The notes: a model not told the origin generated them from the sequence alone. Positions 48,443-60,880 are shown, counted from the stretch's first letter. The stretch is 64,000 nt of DNA from Tolypeutes matacus (GCA_026826555.1 JAKSZT010054581.1:1789052-1853051), one strand, 5' to 3'. Translations and numbers: made by a program.

Positions 48443-50276
48443 TTTATCTTGATGGATTTATTCAGTTGATTAGCTTCTCTCTCTGCTCTAGAGTTTTATT
48501 TAGCTGGTGATTCTGTGTGTGTGCTAAATTTTCTCTTTGAAAAATTTTCTTCTTATTTTATCTCCTTGCTTCTTTTCTCTGTTACCTTGAAGGCAAAAGA
48601 TTAGTGCCAGTGGAATCAAAAGATGTGAGAAAGGAAGAAGGATAATTGTAATATTAATAAAATTTAGAAGAGAGGCCAAATAAGACTTAGCGAAATGTAT
48701 ATTTAACTTATGTAGGCAGTATAGAGTAATAGGAAAAAAAGTGGAGTACCTACAATGGCCTGGGAAACCAAATAGAGGAATATATATATATATAATTATT
48801 TAGAAGGTTAGAATGATGAGGAGGGAATGGAAGAGTAAAGAAAGGGCTCAAAGGAAAAGTTAATATTAATTTTAAAAAGAAGAAAACAAAGTAGATAAAA
48901 TAGAAATTGACACCCTTAAGTTGTGGGCTAATGAAAAACGTGGTGTACAAGGACCACAACAGAAAGCATATGTCAGAAAGAGAAAGGAAATATAAGAGAT
49001 AGCTTGGGATCCAAAATCAATATAGATAGAGAATTGGAGATCACTGAAGAAGAAGCACAACAAAGAAGAGACAAGCTAGCAGCACTTAATTCAAAAAAAA
49101 AAAATGAAAGAAAAAATAAAGGGGGAGGAAAGTGTAAAGAAAATCAAGGGACAACAAATAAACAGAGAAAAACCAAACAACCACACAAGCAAGCAGTCAA
49201 ATAAAGCTAAGGAGGAACAGGGTTCCTTCTAGGATCCTTGTGGGATCTCTCAGCCTTCTTGTATTTATCAATCAATTTCCCTGCAGGGTTCTATCTGCAG
49301 GTTTTGAGGCATATTTTAGCTATTAAACTTAATTAAAAAGAATTTATTTCTCATTTTTAAAAGTGACTGTCTTCTTCTTCTTCTTTTTTTTTCTTGGCAA
49401 AATACGGGACCAAAAATAAGTCCTCTTGTAGATCACCCTCTTTCACCAAAGGGACCCTAACTAGCCTCATGGAAACTAATCAAGCACTTCCCACTTCTTG
49501 GCATCCCCAGGGGAGCTGAAGCTCTGATGCTTGTCCATGCAGAATGATAAAATTGGCTGACTCTGTCTCCTCTGGAGCCAAGCCTCAGTGTCACTGGGCT
49601 GCTGGGTAAATCAGGCTTCTTCAGTAGATTTGCCTCTCCCCTCAGCCTGGCACTGCTTGAAGCCAGCTTATCTGCTTCCCAAAGCTATCAGGGGGTCCAG
49701 GCAGCCAAATCCACAGAAGAGAAACCTCTCTCCACCTTCTGTCAGAACCCTCTCTCTCTCAGAGAATGCTCCCTCTCACAAGCTTGGCAGGGTTTGGAGC
49801 TTATCCCTGGGCAGCTAGGTAAATCAACTACTTCAGCAGATTTGCCCTTCCCTTCTGCTTGGTGTTGATTCAATCCAGCTATTTTGTTTGCCCAAGCTGC
49901 AAGGTGTTCCAGGCAGCAAAATCCACAGAAAAGAAACCCCTCTCATCCCTTTGCCTGAACCCTCCCACTCTCAGAGAATGCTCCTTCTCACTGGGCCCTC
50001 TCACCAGTTTGTTGGGCCTGAGTCCCAGCTCAAACCAGCCTTTTTCCCTGTGGGTGGGGTTCAGCTGTCTGTGTTAACCACCACAGGTAGGCTTAAAACT
50101 CATGAATCTCTACCGATCAGTCCACACCATTGATCTGCCTGCTGATAGATGTCCCAAGCTTCTCATTCCATATGCCCACAGCACAGACCCCTGGGCAGAA
50201 CCCTGTCCAAAATCTGCCATCCTCAGAGATGAGGATGAATGCCCTCCTAAACCGATGCCATCTTGCCTCCCCCCTC
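48443..50276 (-). promoter_or_regulatory. L1 5' UTR with repeated units and YY1-like site
   Basis: 1.8 kb between ORF1 and the element's 5' end. The part near the 5' end (49580-50276) is GC-richer and contains two related units about 213 bp apart (compare 49601-49780 and 49814-50000). CAAGATGGC at 50265-50257, about 12 bases from the 5' end, has the sequence and position of the YY1 site that sets the start in human L1. The ORF-proximal part is A/T-rich with purine runs. Confidence 0.7.
50257..50265 (-). promoter_or_regulatory. YY1-like motif at L1 5' end
   Basis: CAAGATGGC on the minus strand, preceded by GGGGGGAGG at the presumed first transcribed bases. Confidence 0.65.
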
Positions 50277-50394
50277 GGAACATGTATTCTTGAGTTTTAT
50301 TTCCAAGGGCCATACACCATGGTATGGACATTAAGATAGACATATAGACCAGTGGAACCAAATTGTTCAGAAACAGATCCTCTTTAGAAGATCC

Positions 50395-50930
50395 AGAGGG
50401 TAGACTGTGATACATCTCTTTGTTAATCTATTACACCAGGTACATAAGTAGGACACTTATATGATGTTACTTTTAATTAAGGTGTGGCCCAGCTGTATCA
50501 CATTTTATGAAGTTAAAGACAGCCAAAGGTAAGTGGCTGTGGCCCAATCAGTAGGGCTCCCGTTTACCATATGGGAGGCCCCGGGTTCGGTTCCCAGGGC
50601 CTCCTGGTGAAGGCAACCCCGTCCGCACGGCGTGGTTAGCTGACCCAGTGAGCACAAGCAGCAAGGGGGGGATAAATGAATAAATAAATAAAATCTTAAA
50701 AAAAAAAAAAAAAAGACAGCCAAAAGATCCTGGAAGAGAAAGGAGAGGACATTGTCATTGATGGGACATGTAAAAAAATCAGAGATACTGGCCAGTCAAA
50801 ATGAAATTGATGTCCAGTGGTAACAAGCCTTTTAGCTTCTAAAACCATGAGCCAGTAAATTCCTTTTGTTGAGCCAAACCACTGTAATATTTGTCATAGG
50901 AGCCAGGAAACATTAGAAACTATTTATCTC
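50395..50930 (+). repeat. ERVL-like LTR interrupted by a SINE
   Basis: It shows family blocks: 'aattaaggtgtggccca' near 50475-50492, 'gatcctggaagagaaagg' after the SINE, 'aaattccttttgt' with an 'aagcc'-like block near 50855-50880, and a 'cataggagccagg' end near 50900. It resembles the ERVL-like LTRs at 14590 and 58001 in layout. The edges are approximate. Confidence 0.45.
50528..50711 (+). mobile_element. SINE with tRNA-like head (DAS-type)
   Basis: A tRNA-like 5' part with an A-box-like segment (TGGCCCAATCAGTAG) and a B box (GGTTCGGTTCC), a short unique body, an (AAAT)n run and a poly(A) tail at 50698-50711. It is flanked by the direct repeat AAAGACAGCCAAA (50515-50527 and 50712-50724). The head matches the armadillo DAS SINE as I know it; this is the main evidence for the host. 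It is mobilised by L1 machinery. Confidence 0.88.
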
Positions 50931-51062
50931 AATGTGGTTTTTTTTTTTGTTCATACTGAATAACTTTCCAAAAAAAAAAACTTTACAAGGCATCCAGAAA
51001 TACAGAAAATACAGTCTAAAGAGACAGAGGGAGGAAGAAAACAGGAATCAATATGGAATTTA

Positions 51063-52917
51063 AAAAATCTGATTTCCTCCTCAGATTACTCATTATTATT
51101 ATATAGAAAAACTTTTGATTTTTGCATAGTAATCTTTGATCTGGCTACTTTGCCAATATTAATTTTAGTATTTTTGTTGTGGATTTTCTAAAGATCATAT
51201 TATCGGTGAATAGAGAAATTTTTACTTCTTCCTTTCAAATGTGGATGACTTTTATTCATTTTCCTTGGCAAATTTTTATAAATGGAACTTCTATCACAAT
51301 TTTGAATAAGAGTAGAGACAGTGGGCATTCTTGTCTTGTTGCTGATATTAGCAGGAAAGCTTTCAGCCTTTACTCATTGAGTACAATGTTAGCTGTGAGA
51401 TTTTTCATATATGCATTTTCTAATATTGAAAAAGTTTCCATCTAGTCATATCTTTTGGAGTGTTTTTATCAAGAAAGGTTGTTGTATTTTGTTCAATCCC
51501 TTTTCTGCATCTATTGCGATGACAATGCAATTTTTCATCTTCAATTTATTATTGTTATGGATGGCAATGATTGCTTTTCTTATGTTGAACCATTCTTGCA
51601 TACTTGGTATAAAACCCACTTGATCGTGATGTATAATTTTTTAATGTATTTTTGGATTCAGTTAGCAAGTATTTTGTTGAGGATTTTGCATCTATATTCA
51701 TTAGGGAAATTGACCTGTAATTTTATTTACTCATAATATATTTCTTTGGCTTTGGTGTTAGGGTGACATTGGCTTCATAGAATGTGCTTGGTAGTGTTCC
51801 TTCCTCTTCAGTTTTTTGGAAAAGTTTGAGAAAATTGATATTAGATCTTCTTTAAATGATTAGTTGAATTCATCTGTGAAGCTATCTGATCATGGGCTTT
51901 CCATTTTAGGAAGGTTTTTTATCTCTATTTCAATTCCTTTATGTGTTATTAATTTGTTGAGTTCTCCTATTATTTCTAAAGCCAGTTTAGATTGTTCATG
52001 AGTTTCTAAGAATGCGTCCATTTCATTAATATTATTTAGCTTGTTAGCATACAGTTGTTCATAGTATTATCTGGTGATTGCTCTTATTTCTCCAGTGGTA
52101 ATGTCCCTCTCTCATTTTTTATTATTTTATTTGCATCTTCTGTCTTTTTTCTTAGTCAGTCTAGTCAATGTGGTTGATATTCTTAAAGAACTAAAATTTT
52201 GTTCTGTTGATTTTCTCTATTTTTTAATTCTCCATTTAATTTATTTCTCCCATAAACTTTATTGGTTCTTTCTTCGGCTTGCTTTGGGATTGGTTTGCTG
52301 TTACGTTATTAGTTCCTCCAGGTGAGCAGTAAGGTATTTGATTTTAGCTCTTTCTTCTTCGTTTTTTAAAATCATAATCACTGAGGGCTATAAATCTCCC
52401 TTGCAGCATGGCCTTCACTGTATCTCATAAGTTTTAATGTAGTGTGATTTTTAAAAATTTGTCTTGAGACTGTTATTCATTTTTCTTTTAATTTCTTCTT
52501 TGACCAATTGATTATTTAAAAGTATATTGTTCATTCTCCATATATTTGTGAATTTTTCTATTTTTAACCTGTTATTAATTTCCAATTTCATTCCATTATG
52601 ATCAATGTGATTTGTATAATTTCAATGTTTTTAGATTTATTGAGATCTGACCTGTGGTTTATCATATGGTCTATGGAGAATGATCCATGAGAACTTGAAA
52701 AGAATTCACATCCTGCTGTTTAGGGGTATAATGCTCTATAAATATCTGTTGGGTCTAGTTCATTTATGTTATTATTCAAGCCCACTGTTTCTTTATCTTC
52801 TGTCCAGATGTTTTCTCAAATGCTGAGAATGATGTGTTGAAGTCTTCAACTATTATTGAACATATATCTATTTTTAACTTCAGTTTTGCCAGTGTGTGTC
52901 TCATGACTTGAGGGCAC
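51063..52917 (-). mobile_element. L1 ORF2 5' part, inverted
   Basis: On the minus strand, degenerate ORF2 from the endonuclease end through the RT domain (motif A region near 51500-51530) to just past the FADD region (51063-51140). It ends where the plus-strand part begins. Confidence 0.75.
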
Positions 52918-55015
52918 TGAAGCTAGGTGCAGAAATAATTCCATTTAAAATGGAGACTAAAAGAATAAAATATTTAGGAGAAAACTTTAAAAAAGAATAT
53001 AAGGTACCTTATTCAGAAGCTATAAAACATTGATCAAAGAAACCAAATGTGACCTAAATCAATATAAGGTATTCCATGTTCATGAGTTGGAAGAATAAAG
53101 ATAATTAAAATGTCAATTCCATCAAAAATGATCCAGAAATTTAATGTACTCTTTGTAGACTTGAAAATCCAAATTATCAAGTTCATCTGAAAGGATAAGG
53201 GACTGAATAGGCAAAATTTCCTTTAAAAAAGAACAAAGTTAGTGGACTCTTGCTTCCTGACTTTAAAGCATATTATTTAGCTATAGTGGTAAAAACAACA
53301 TGGTACTGGAATAAAGATAGACAAATTGACCAATGGAATAGAACTGAGAGTTTGGAAATAAAACTTGACATCTATGGTCAAGTGATTTTTGACAAGGCTG
53401 TCAAACCCACCAGCTGGGTCAGAACATCTTACTCAACAAATGGTGCTGAAAAAACTGTATATCCATATCTAAAAGAAAGAAAGAGGACCTTTATCTCACA
53501 CCTTATACAAAAACTAACTCAAAAAGGATCAAGGACTTAAAGCTAAAAAGTAAAACCACAAAACTGCTAGAAGATTTGGGGAAACATCTTCAAGATCTTG
53601 ATTATTTGGACCTTACAGCAAAATCAAGAGCAGGAAATGAAAAAAAAAAAAAGGTAAATGAGACTGCCTCATATTTAAGCACTTTTATATTTTAAATTAT
53701 TTTTAAGAAGGTGAAAAGAAAGCTTACTAAATTGGAAAAAATATCCAGGAACCACATATCTGACAAGGGTTTGCTTTCCATCTTATATAAAAAGATCATA
53801 AAACTTAATGACAAAAAGACAAGGAAGCCCAATTTTAGAAAACCAAAGACTTGAATAGACATTTTTCCAAAAAGAAATATAAATGGACAAAAAGCATATG
53901 ACAAAATGTTCAATATCATGAGTTATTAGGGAAATGCAGTACAAATCGACAATGAGATACCATTTCAAAAGTTATAGAATGAACTTTATTTTAAAAAGCA
54001 GAAAACTACAAATTCTATAGAGGATGTGGACAATTAGGTACACTCCTTCACTGTAGAAAGCTGCACCATCTGTGGAAACAGTTTGGTGTGCCTTAAAAAG
54101 TTGAATATAGAATTGCCATATGATCCAGCATTCCTGTTACTACAAATATATTCAGAAGAAGTAAAAGCAAGGATGTGAACTTACATTTGCACACTAATAG
54201 TCACAGAAACATTAGTCACAATTGTTAAAATAAGCAGTCCAAGTGTCCATCAACTGATGAATGAACAGACAAAATGTGATATAAACATATGATGGAATAC
54301 TGTGCAGTGGTAAGAAGAAAGGAAATTGGGATGCATATGACAACATGGTTGGATCTTGAGGATACAAGCCAGACATAAAATGACAAATATTATATGGTCT
54401 CACTAATATGAAATAAATATGATGAGTAAACTCACAGAGGTAAACTCCACAGTATAGGTTACAGTAAGATAGAACATGGGTTGAAAATGGGAGTTGATGT
54501 TTAATATATGTAGAATATTTAATAAGGTTTATTATAAGTGTGTGGAAATGAATAGAGTTGATGGTAACACATAGTGAGTATAACTGACACTATTAACTTA
54601 TAAATGTGATTGTGGCTGAAAGAGGAAGTGGAGGAGAATTATGATTATTAGCACAAAGCACATCTTGCGGCACTACTGCAAGATGGCAAGAATTTGGAGA
54701 AACATGAGAAAAATACAGTTAATGTAACCTATGGACTACAGTTAGCAACAATACTGTAATATTAGTGCATCAAAGATGCACTGTGTTAATAATGTAAATG
54801 TACTGTGTTAGTAATTGGGGGGTATGGAGAAAAATATACTAAATGTATGCTATATGCCATAGTTAGTGATAATAGTCTGATAATATTATCTCATAATCTG
54901 TAACAAATATTCAACAGCAATGTTGTATATTAGTTCAAGGGATATTGTATGGGAATACCACACATGTACATGATCATTTTGTAAGTTCACAACTTCTCTA
55001 ATAAAAAAATATTTT
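52918..55015 (+). mobile_element. L1 ORF2 3' part and 3' UTR
   Basis: Plus-strand ORF2 continues exactly where the inverted part stops: 'FKMETKRIKYLG' region at 52945, then 53250-53540 ([19 protein letters not shown] and [12 protein letters not shown]), the C-terminus and a 3' UTR ending in an A-rich tail near 54995-55015. Together with 51063-52917 it is one L1 with an inverted 5' half. Confidence 0.8.
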
Positions 55016-55446
55016 TAAAAAAGTCAATTGACAATATATATGCAGGTCTATTTCTGGATTTTTAATTCTGTTACATTAGTCTATGTCAATCTTTTTCTAA
55101 TATTATGCTTTTTGGATTATTATAGCTTTGTAGTACATTGATATTAGGAAGTGTGAGTCTTCCAAATTTGTTGTTCTTTTTCACAATTGGTTTGGATCTT
55201 CTCTTTCCCTCTGCAGTCCATATGAATAAGGTGATTTGCTTTACCATTACCTCCAAACAGCCACAATTTTATAAACTTGTAATGAGTTTATAAATCATTT
55301 TGGATCTTATTGACATCTTAAAAATATTGTTTCCAATCCATGACATGGGATGTCTTGAAAAATTATTTAAGACTTTATTTTACAAGATTTTGAACTATCT
55401 TTACAAGTCTTTTATATCCTTGACTAAAATCAATCCCTGATATTTT

Positions 55447-56021
55447 TTAAAAGTTTAATTGAAGTATATTTTTCATACATGAACATGCATAAACATGTGT
55501 ATACTAAAAATTGTAAACTCATAAAACAAACATGCATAACATCATGCAAGAGTCCCATACAGCAACCGACCACCAACACCTTACAGGGTGGTAGGAATGT
55601 TGAGAAGCATGTAAAAAATGCAACTGATGTGACCTATTGACTATGTTTACCAGCAATACTGTAATATTCATGCATCTATGCCAATGATGTACAGTGTTGA
55701 TAATGGGAGAGTATTGAAAAAGTGTGTCAAATGTAGGCTATGGACCATGGTTGATGGTAATAGTCTGATGATATTATCTCATAATCTGTTACAAATGTTG
55801 CACCACAGTGTGGTGTATATCAGGGGTGTTGTATGGTAATTCTACACATGTGCATGATTGTTTTGTAAATTCAGAACTTCTGTAATAAAAATATATTTTA
55901 AAAAATAATAGGGTGGGTTGGTGGAAAATACAAATGTAAGGTATGGTCTATAGTTAGTAGTAAGATTTTGAAGATATTCTTTCATAATTTGTAACAAATG
56001 CCTCACAAAAATATTTGATAT
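55447..56021. mobile_element. Rearranged L1 3' ends
   Basis: 55447-55585 is an L1 3' end in minus orientation; 55587-55908 is another L1 3' end in plus orientation with an A-rich end; 55910-56021 is plus-oriented and belongs just upstream of the first piece. It probably represents an inverted insertion with a second L1 end placed at its junction. Confidence 0.5.
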
Positions 56022-56100
56022 TTTATTTTTTGTAATGCTATTGTAAATGGGATTCAATTCTTAATTCAGATTGCTCATTGCTAGTGTCTATAAATGCAGT

Positions 56101-56469
56101 TCTCCTATGCTGTCTGGGTCTCCAGAGGGTAGGAATAGAAACAATAATGTTTTAGGTTGAGGCCACTACCATGCCCTGCATACAATAACTATGAAGAATA
56201 TTGTTGATCATGAAACATAATTCCCTTTATACTGTGATTCTGCACTCTTAAAAAATCAAATGACAAAAGAAAATGCCTAATCAACAGCAATGATTATGAT
56301 GGGCTCTCTACCCAGAGCTGTGATTGCTGCAATCAGAATTCCTGTATGAGCCCTGGATTGAGCTAGAGTTAGTGAAGGAAAATGACCTCTTGTCTGGTCC
56401 CACAATCCTTTCTTGGGGTAGATCCCAATGATGTCACAAGAAGGGGATCATGGTAATGTCTCAGGAGAA
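56101..56469. other. Unidentified ~370-bp insert within L1 ORF2
   Basis: It interrupts otherwise contiguous ORF2 and is clearly less AT-rich than its surroundings. I recognise no LTR ends, tRNA boxes or coding frame. It may be an old SINE, DNA transposon or duplicated host segment. Confidence 0.4.
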
Positions 56470-56940
56470 ATGAAATTGATTTTCGAGTTTTAATTTTTAC
56501 TCTGCTACTTTGTTGAAATAATTTTTAAGCTCTGTAGTTTTCTTGTGCTTTCCTCTGGATTTTCTATATATTATAGCATGCAATCTGTGAATAGATCTTT
56601 TTGTATTATTCAGGTGTAGCATTTTTATTAACAACAAATAAATATTACCATCTTCAATTGGTAAACATTCCATTTTGCCTTTTGTATAGAATTTCATTTT
56701 TTTTAATTTTAAAAAAAAGTGTTTTCCTTTCCAATTTGCACATCTTTTTGTCTTGCCTACATTCTCCTGCTACAAGTTCTACTAAAATGTTGACTAGCAG
56801 TTGTGACAGTGGACATTCTTGTCTTGTTTCTCATCTGAAAGGGAAAGCTTTATGACTTTCACCAGTGAGTATTACACTTGTTGGGGTTTTCATAAATGGA
56901 ATTTGTTATGTTCAAAAAGTACTATTCAATTTATGGGGCA

Positions 56941-58000
56941 AATGGATTATTCTACAGCATAGACCATTTTTGACGGCACAAGACAAGTCTCAATAAATTT
57001 TAATATATTGAAATTATGCAAAGTAACATCTTCAAACACAATGGAGTGAAGCTAGAAATCAATAACAGAATGAAAACTGGAAATTTCTAATATTTGGAAA
57101 TTGAACAGCATGTCTTCAGCTACTAATGGTTTAAAAAGGAAATGACAGGGGAAATTAGAAAATATGTGGGTAAGAATGAAAATGAAAATAAAATATATCA
57201 ACAACTATGATATGCAGCAAGGACAGTGACAGAGAAAAATATATAGATATGAATGCCTATAGATCTAAAGAAGTAATATCACAAATTAATTACCTAATTC
57301 ACATCTTGGAAAACTAAGAAAAGAGGAGCAAACTAACCCCAAGTCTAAAAGAATTAAAATTTGGTGGAGATAACATAGAGAATAGACAATAATTGAGGGA
57401 ATCAACAATACAAAAAGTTTGATTCTCTGAAAATAATCTATAAAATTGACAAATCTTTAGCAAGACTGACAATAAATAAGAGAAAATGTATAAATATCTA
57501 AAATCATAAGTTAAACTCTTGAACTTATAGTAATAAAAAGTTTATAAATGTATATGAGAAACAATTATGCCAAAAAATGTGTAATCTAAATAAATGGAAA
57601 AATTAGTAAAAAGTACACAAAATACCTAATTGACTCAAGTAGAAATAAAAATCCTCAAATCCCTATAACAAGTACAGATATTGAAATGATAATCAAAATC
57701 AGGAAAAGTACAGGACCGTATTGACTCATTGGTAAATTAACACAAATGTTTTTTAAACTCTTCCAAAAAATTCATGGGGTGGGAAGACTTCCTAATTCAT
57801 TCAATAAGGCCAGTATTGCCCTGATAGTAATCACAAGAAAAGCAAATTATAGACCAGTTTCCCTTATGAAAATACTCAAAAGATTTTGAATAAATTTCTA
57901 AAAACAGAATCCAACAGCATGTTCAAAAGTTTATTCTCCAAAATTATCCCAGAATGGAAGCATGTTTCAACAAACAAAAATCAATCGACCTCATGCACTT
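56941..58000 (+). mobile_element. Old L1 ORF2 fragment (linker to RT)
   Basis: Plus-strand frames show NGVKLEINN near 57040, then a lysine-rich linker and the sequence before RT motif A. It continues at 58640 after the LTR insertion (DAEKNLTDCI near 58690-58720). Confidence 0.65.
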
Positions 58001-58640
58001 TGTCATAATTTGCCAAAGCTGCTGATGCAAAATTACCAGAAGTGGATTGGCTTTTACAAAGCAAATTTATTTGGGTGAAAGCTGACAGTCCCATGGTCAT
58101 GACATTTCCAAATCCTAGCACCTTCAGAGATGCTTTCTCGAAAGGCTAGCTATTGATAGATCCTGGAGTCTTGCCATATGGCAAGGCAAGATGGCAGCCA
58201 ATCTCTGCCAAGGTCTCTGCCTCCCCGGTCAGGCTTACCTTCTCCTTGAGCTCAATTGGGAGCACTCAGGAATATGTCTTGTCTATTCCTAGGACTGTCT
58301 CTTTCAGTTTCTCTGCTGATTCCAGCCTCCTGCCACCCTCTGAGCTGTAGCTGCTCCTGGATTCCTCTTTTACATGGAAGGGTCAAAATGGCAGCTGTCT
58401 TCTCTATGCTTCTGCTTCCAGTTCTCAGTTTATATAAGACCCCAGCAAGAGGTCAGAGAATGACCCTGGGTCACTTCTCACTATTTTATTCCAATTAAAG
58501 GCCTTAAAGTTAATCAAGTAATCTTACCAAAAGATATCTTAATGCAATCTAATCAAAAGTTTTCATACCTACAGGAGTGGATTACTTCTAAGAACATGCT
58601 TTTTTCTGGGACATACAAAATAACTTCAACTCTCACACAC
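58001..58640 (-). repeat. ERVL-like LTR inside L1 ORF2
   Basis: About 640 bp, minus orientation. It begins TGTGTGAGAG and carries a TATA candidate (TTATATAAAC near 58438-58429). It has AATAAATTTGC as poly(A) signal near 58071-58061 and ends near ACA at 58001. It is inserted in the L1 RT region, which resumes at 58640. Plus-strand ORFs across it are incidental. Confidence 0.65.
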
Positions 58641-60090
58641 CACATAACTACAACAAAAGAAAAATAAAACACATTGCTATCACATTAGATGCAGAAAAGA
58701 ATTTGACAGACTGCATCACACTTTCCTAATATAAACATACAGAAAATTAGAAAGGAGAGGGAATTGTACTTTATTTTTAATATAAATTTCTCATCATTAT
58801 ATTTAATTATGAAAAATAAATTAAATTTTTAAATATTTTTAAATTTAATATAAATCAAACGATATTTATATATCTTTTCTCTCTCGTTTCCTTTGCTTGA
58901 CATTTTGCTTGTGATATTATCCAAGTTTTTACATTTAATTATAATTTATTTTCATGTTTGCATATTCAACATTCTATTTTGATGGATATGCAGATGCCTT
59001 TCATCCTTGACTGTTGTGAACGATCCCACCACTGTTGGTGTAGATGTGTCCAAAATAATTGAAATACATTTTATAGGCTTCCCTATGAATATAATTGTTA
59101 GATCAAAGAGTATGTGAATCTTAAAATTTACTAGGTAATTCCAAACTGTTTTCCAAATAAGTTGTATTAAATAAACACCTTCCTATAAGAGTTACTTTTA
59201 ATTCACAACCTTAAGTAATATGATCTTTCTGAGTTTTAAAAGTCTGCTGGTTTGATTAGTATGGAGTTCTTTATGCTTGTGGCTTTATTTTGTCTATCCT
59301 AGAAGAATAATGAAGATTTGCAATTATTCAAGTTTTTCAATCATTTTATTTCCTCATTTCATTAACTGCATTAAATCATTTTGCTTTTTTTAAAATTTGA
59401 ATAGGTCCAGTGTTTTCTTAATGAAATTTAGAAGTCCTTTATATAATATGGCTACAAATAGTTTTAGAGTTGCATATGTGATAACAAATATTGTCCCCTC
59501 TCTGGACTGGGTTCTCACCTTCTTAATGCTGATATTTATGAACAGTTATCAATTGAATCAATGTAGTAATTTTTACCAGTCCTTTTCTTCATGGTTAGTG
59601 TTTTTATATCTTGTCAAATAAATTCTGCAGGAAAGAAGATATACCTCTATGTTATCTTTGAAAATTTTCCTTTAAAGTATTGTTCTATAACCAACCTGGA
59701 TTTCCTCTATATATATGATGTGTGTGATATCAAATTTATTAATTCCTTCCAAACACATTGAATTTACTCTATACTTTATTGGAAAAAGGAGCACATTCTC
59801 CAACTGTTATGCAAAGCTTGAATTGTCATAAAATAATCACATTTTATGGCTTTATTTCTAGTTTGTCTGTTCTGCCCATATATCCCTTCCTCAAAGTTCA
59901 ATATGAAAAAGTCATCTCAATTTATGAAAGTAAAATCAGACCACCCTCATTGTTTTAGTAAAGTGATATCTTGAGCATTTTTATGTTTGATAATTTGTTT
60001 TCCAGTGAAATTAATGCATTGTCAATTTTCACTACAAATAAACTGGTGGAATTTCATTGAATGTATAAATTAAATTGAAGCTATTTAACA
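58641..60090. mobile_element. Old L1 pieces, both strands
   Basis: 58641-58780 is the plus-strand RT remnant continuing from 58000. 58790-60090 looks like degenerate L1 ORF2 on the minus strand. No open frame remains. Confidence 0.45.
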
Positions 60091-60880
60091 TTCCACTTAC
60101 TGAACTGTGAAAGCACTATGTTGATAAGCTTTGAAAACTATGTAAAATACATGCATTACTGAGTGATGTGTACTTATATTGACTTACAGTTAACGTTAAA
60201 ACAAACAACTCATTTAGTGAACTGTGAAAACACATTCCATTTGAAGATGGCTTTTCTCTTGCTTACATAAATATAGAATCTATTAACAAAATTATCAAGA
60301 CCCATGCTTGTTTCTTCCCTGGAGGAAAGCCAGGCAATAAGAAGAGAGAATTCTGTGATTTCCCATTGGAGAATGACTTTATATAGTGTGTAAAGAAATT
60401 CAAGCCTAAGGGTGTTTTCAATAGGATTGTAAATTTTGTGGTTAACATATGGAAAAGGCTGGTAGCTCTATTTTGTCCACACTTGTAGAATAGCTAGAAA
60501 ATACTCAAAGATATAATAAAGGCAAATATATTACTGAGAAGACAAATGTCATCCAAGAAAACTCAAACACTGCCTTCAATGTCTTTTCCAGCAAAGAAGC
60601 CTGATAATAGTTGGAAAAGATAGAGGAATAATTTATGTTTAAGCACAATGATGAAAACAATGCAGAAAATCATAAGCAAATAGTGGAGCTGAACATATGG
60701 GTGAATTGAACATGTGGGTTTGATACTAATAAAGGCAGACCACACAGGAGATAAACTCACAGTTATGCCATGGTAAAGGGGGTTGAGGAGAATTGTGTAG
60801 GCCCAAGATTCCACACACTGAGAAGTGACATTGAGTCTGTAAACTGCAGAAAAGTGATTTCAATAAATTTGTCTACTGAA
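60091..60880. other. AT-rich DNA, nothing recognised
   Basis: No supportable feature. A minus-strand ORF at 60563-60814 has no recognisable domain. Confidence 0.4.

Larger units (their letters stand above)
24850..50288 (-). mobile_element. Single full-length L1 split by nested insertions
   Basis: I read 24862-50276 as one minus-strand L1. Its 5' end (50276) has a G-run and a YY1-like motif. Then come the 5' UTR, ORF1 (48442-47572), ORF2 in pieces (47559-47135, 39387-37997, 37588-37034, 36580-35557), the 3' UTR (35556-33852 and 25701-24868) and a T-run (A-tail) at 24862-24867. The flanks GGAACATGCATT (24850-24861) and GGAACATGTATT (50277-50288) look like a target-site duplication with one mismatch. 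Subtracting two proviruses, a solo LTR and L1 tails leaves about 8.7 kb. About 0.4 kb of ORF2 is missing near 39307. Confidence 0.8.
55020..56940 (-). mobile_element. L1 ORF2 fragment split by insertions
   Basis: Minus-strand ORF2 pieces at 55020-55446, 56022-56100 and 56470-56940 read in order. Between them sit L1 3' ends (55447-56021) and an unidentified ~370-bp segment (56101-56469). Confidence 0.6.

Noticed and set aside
50528..50600. A true tRNA gene
   Set aside because: A- and B-box-like motifs are present, but the sequence is the head of a SINE with a tail and duplications and does not form a normal cloverleaf by eye.
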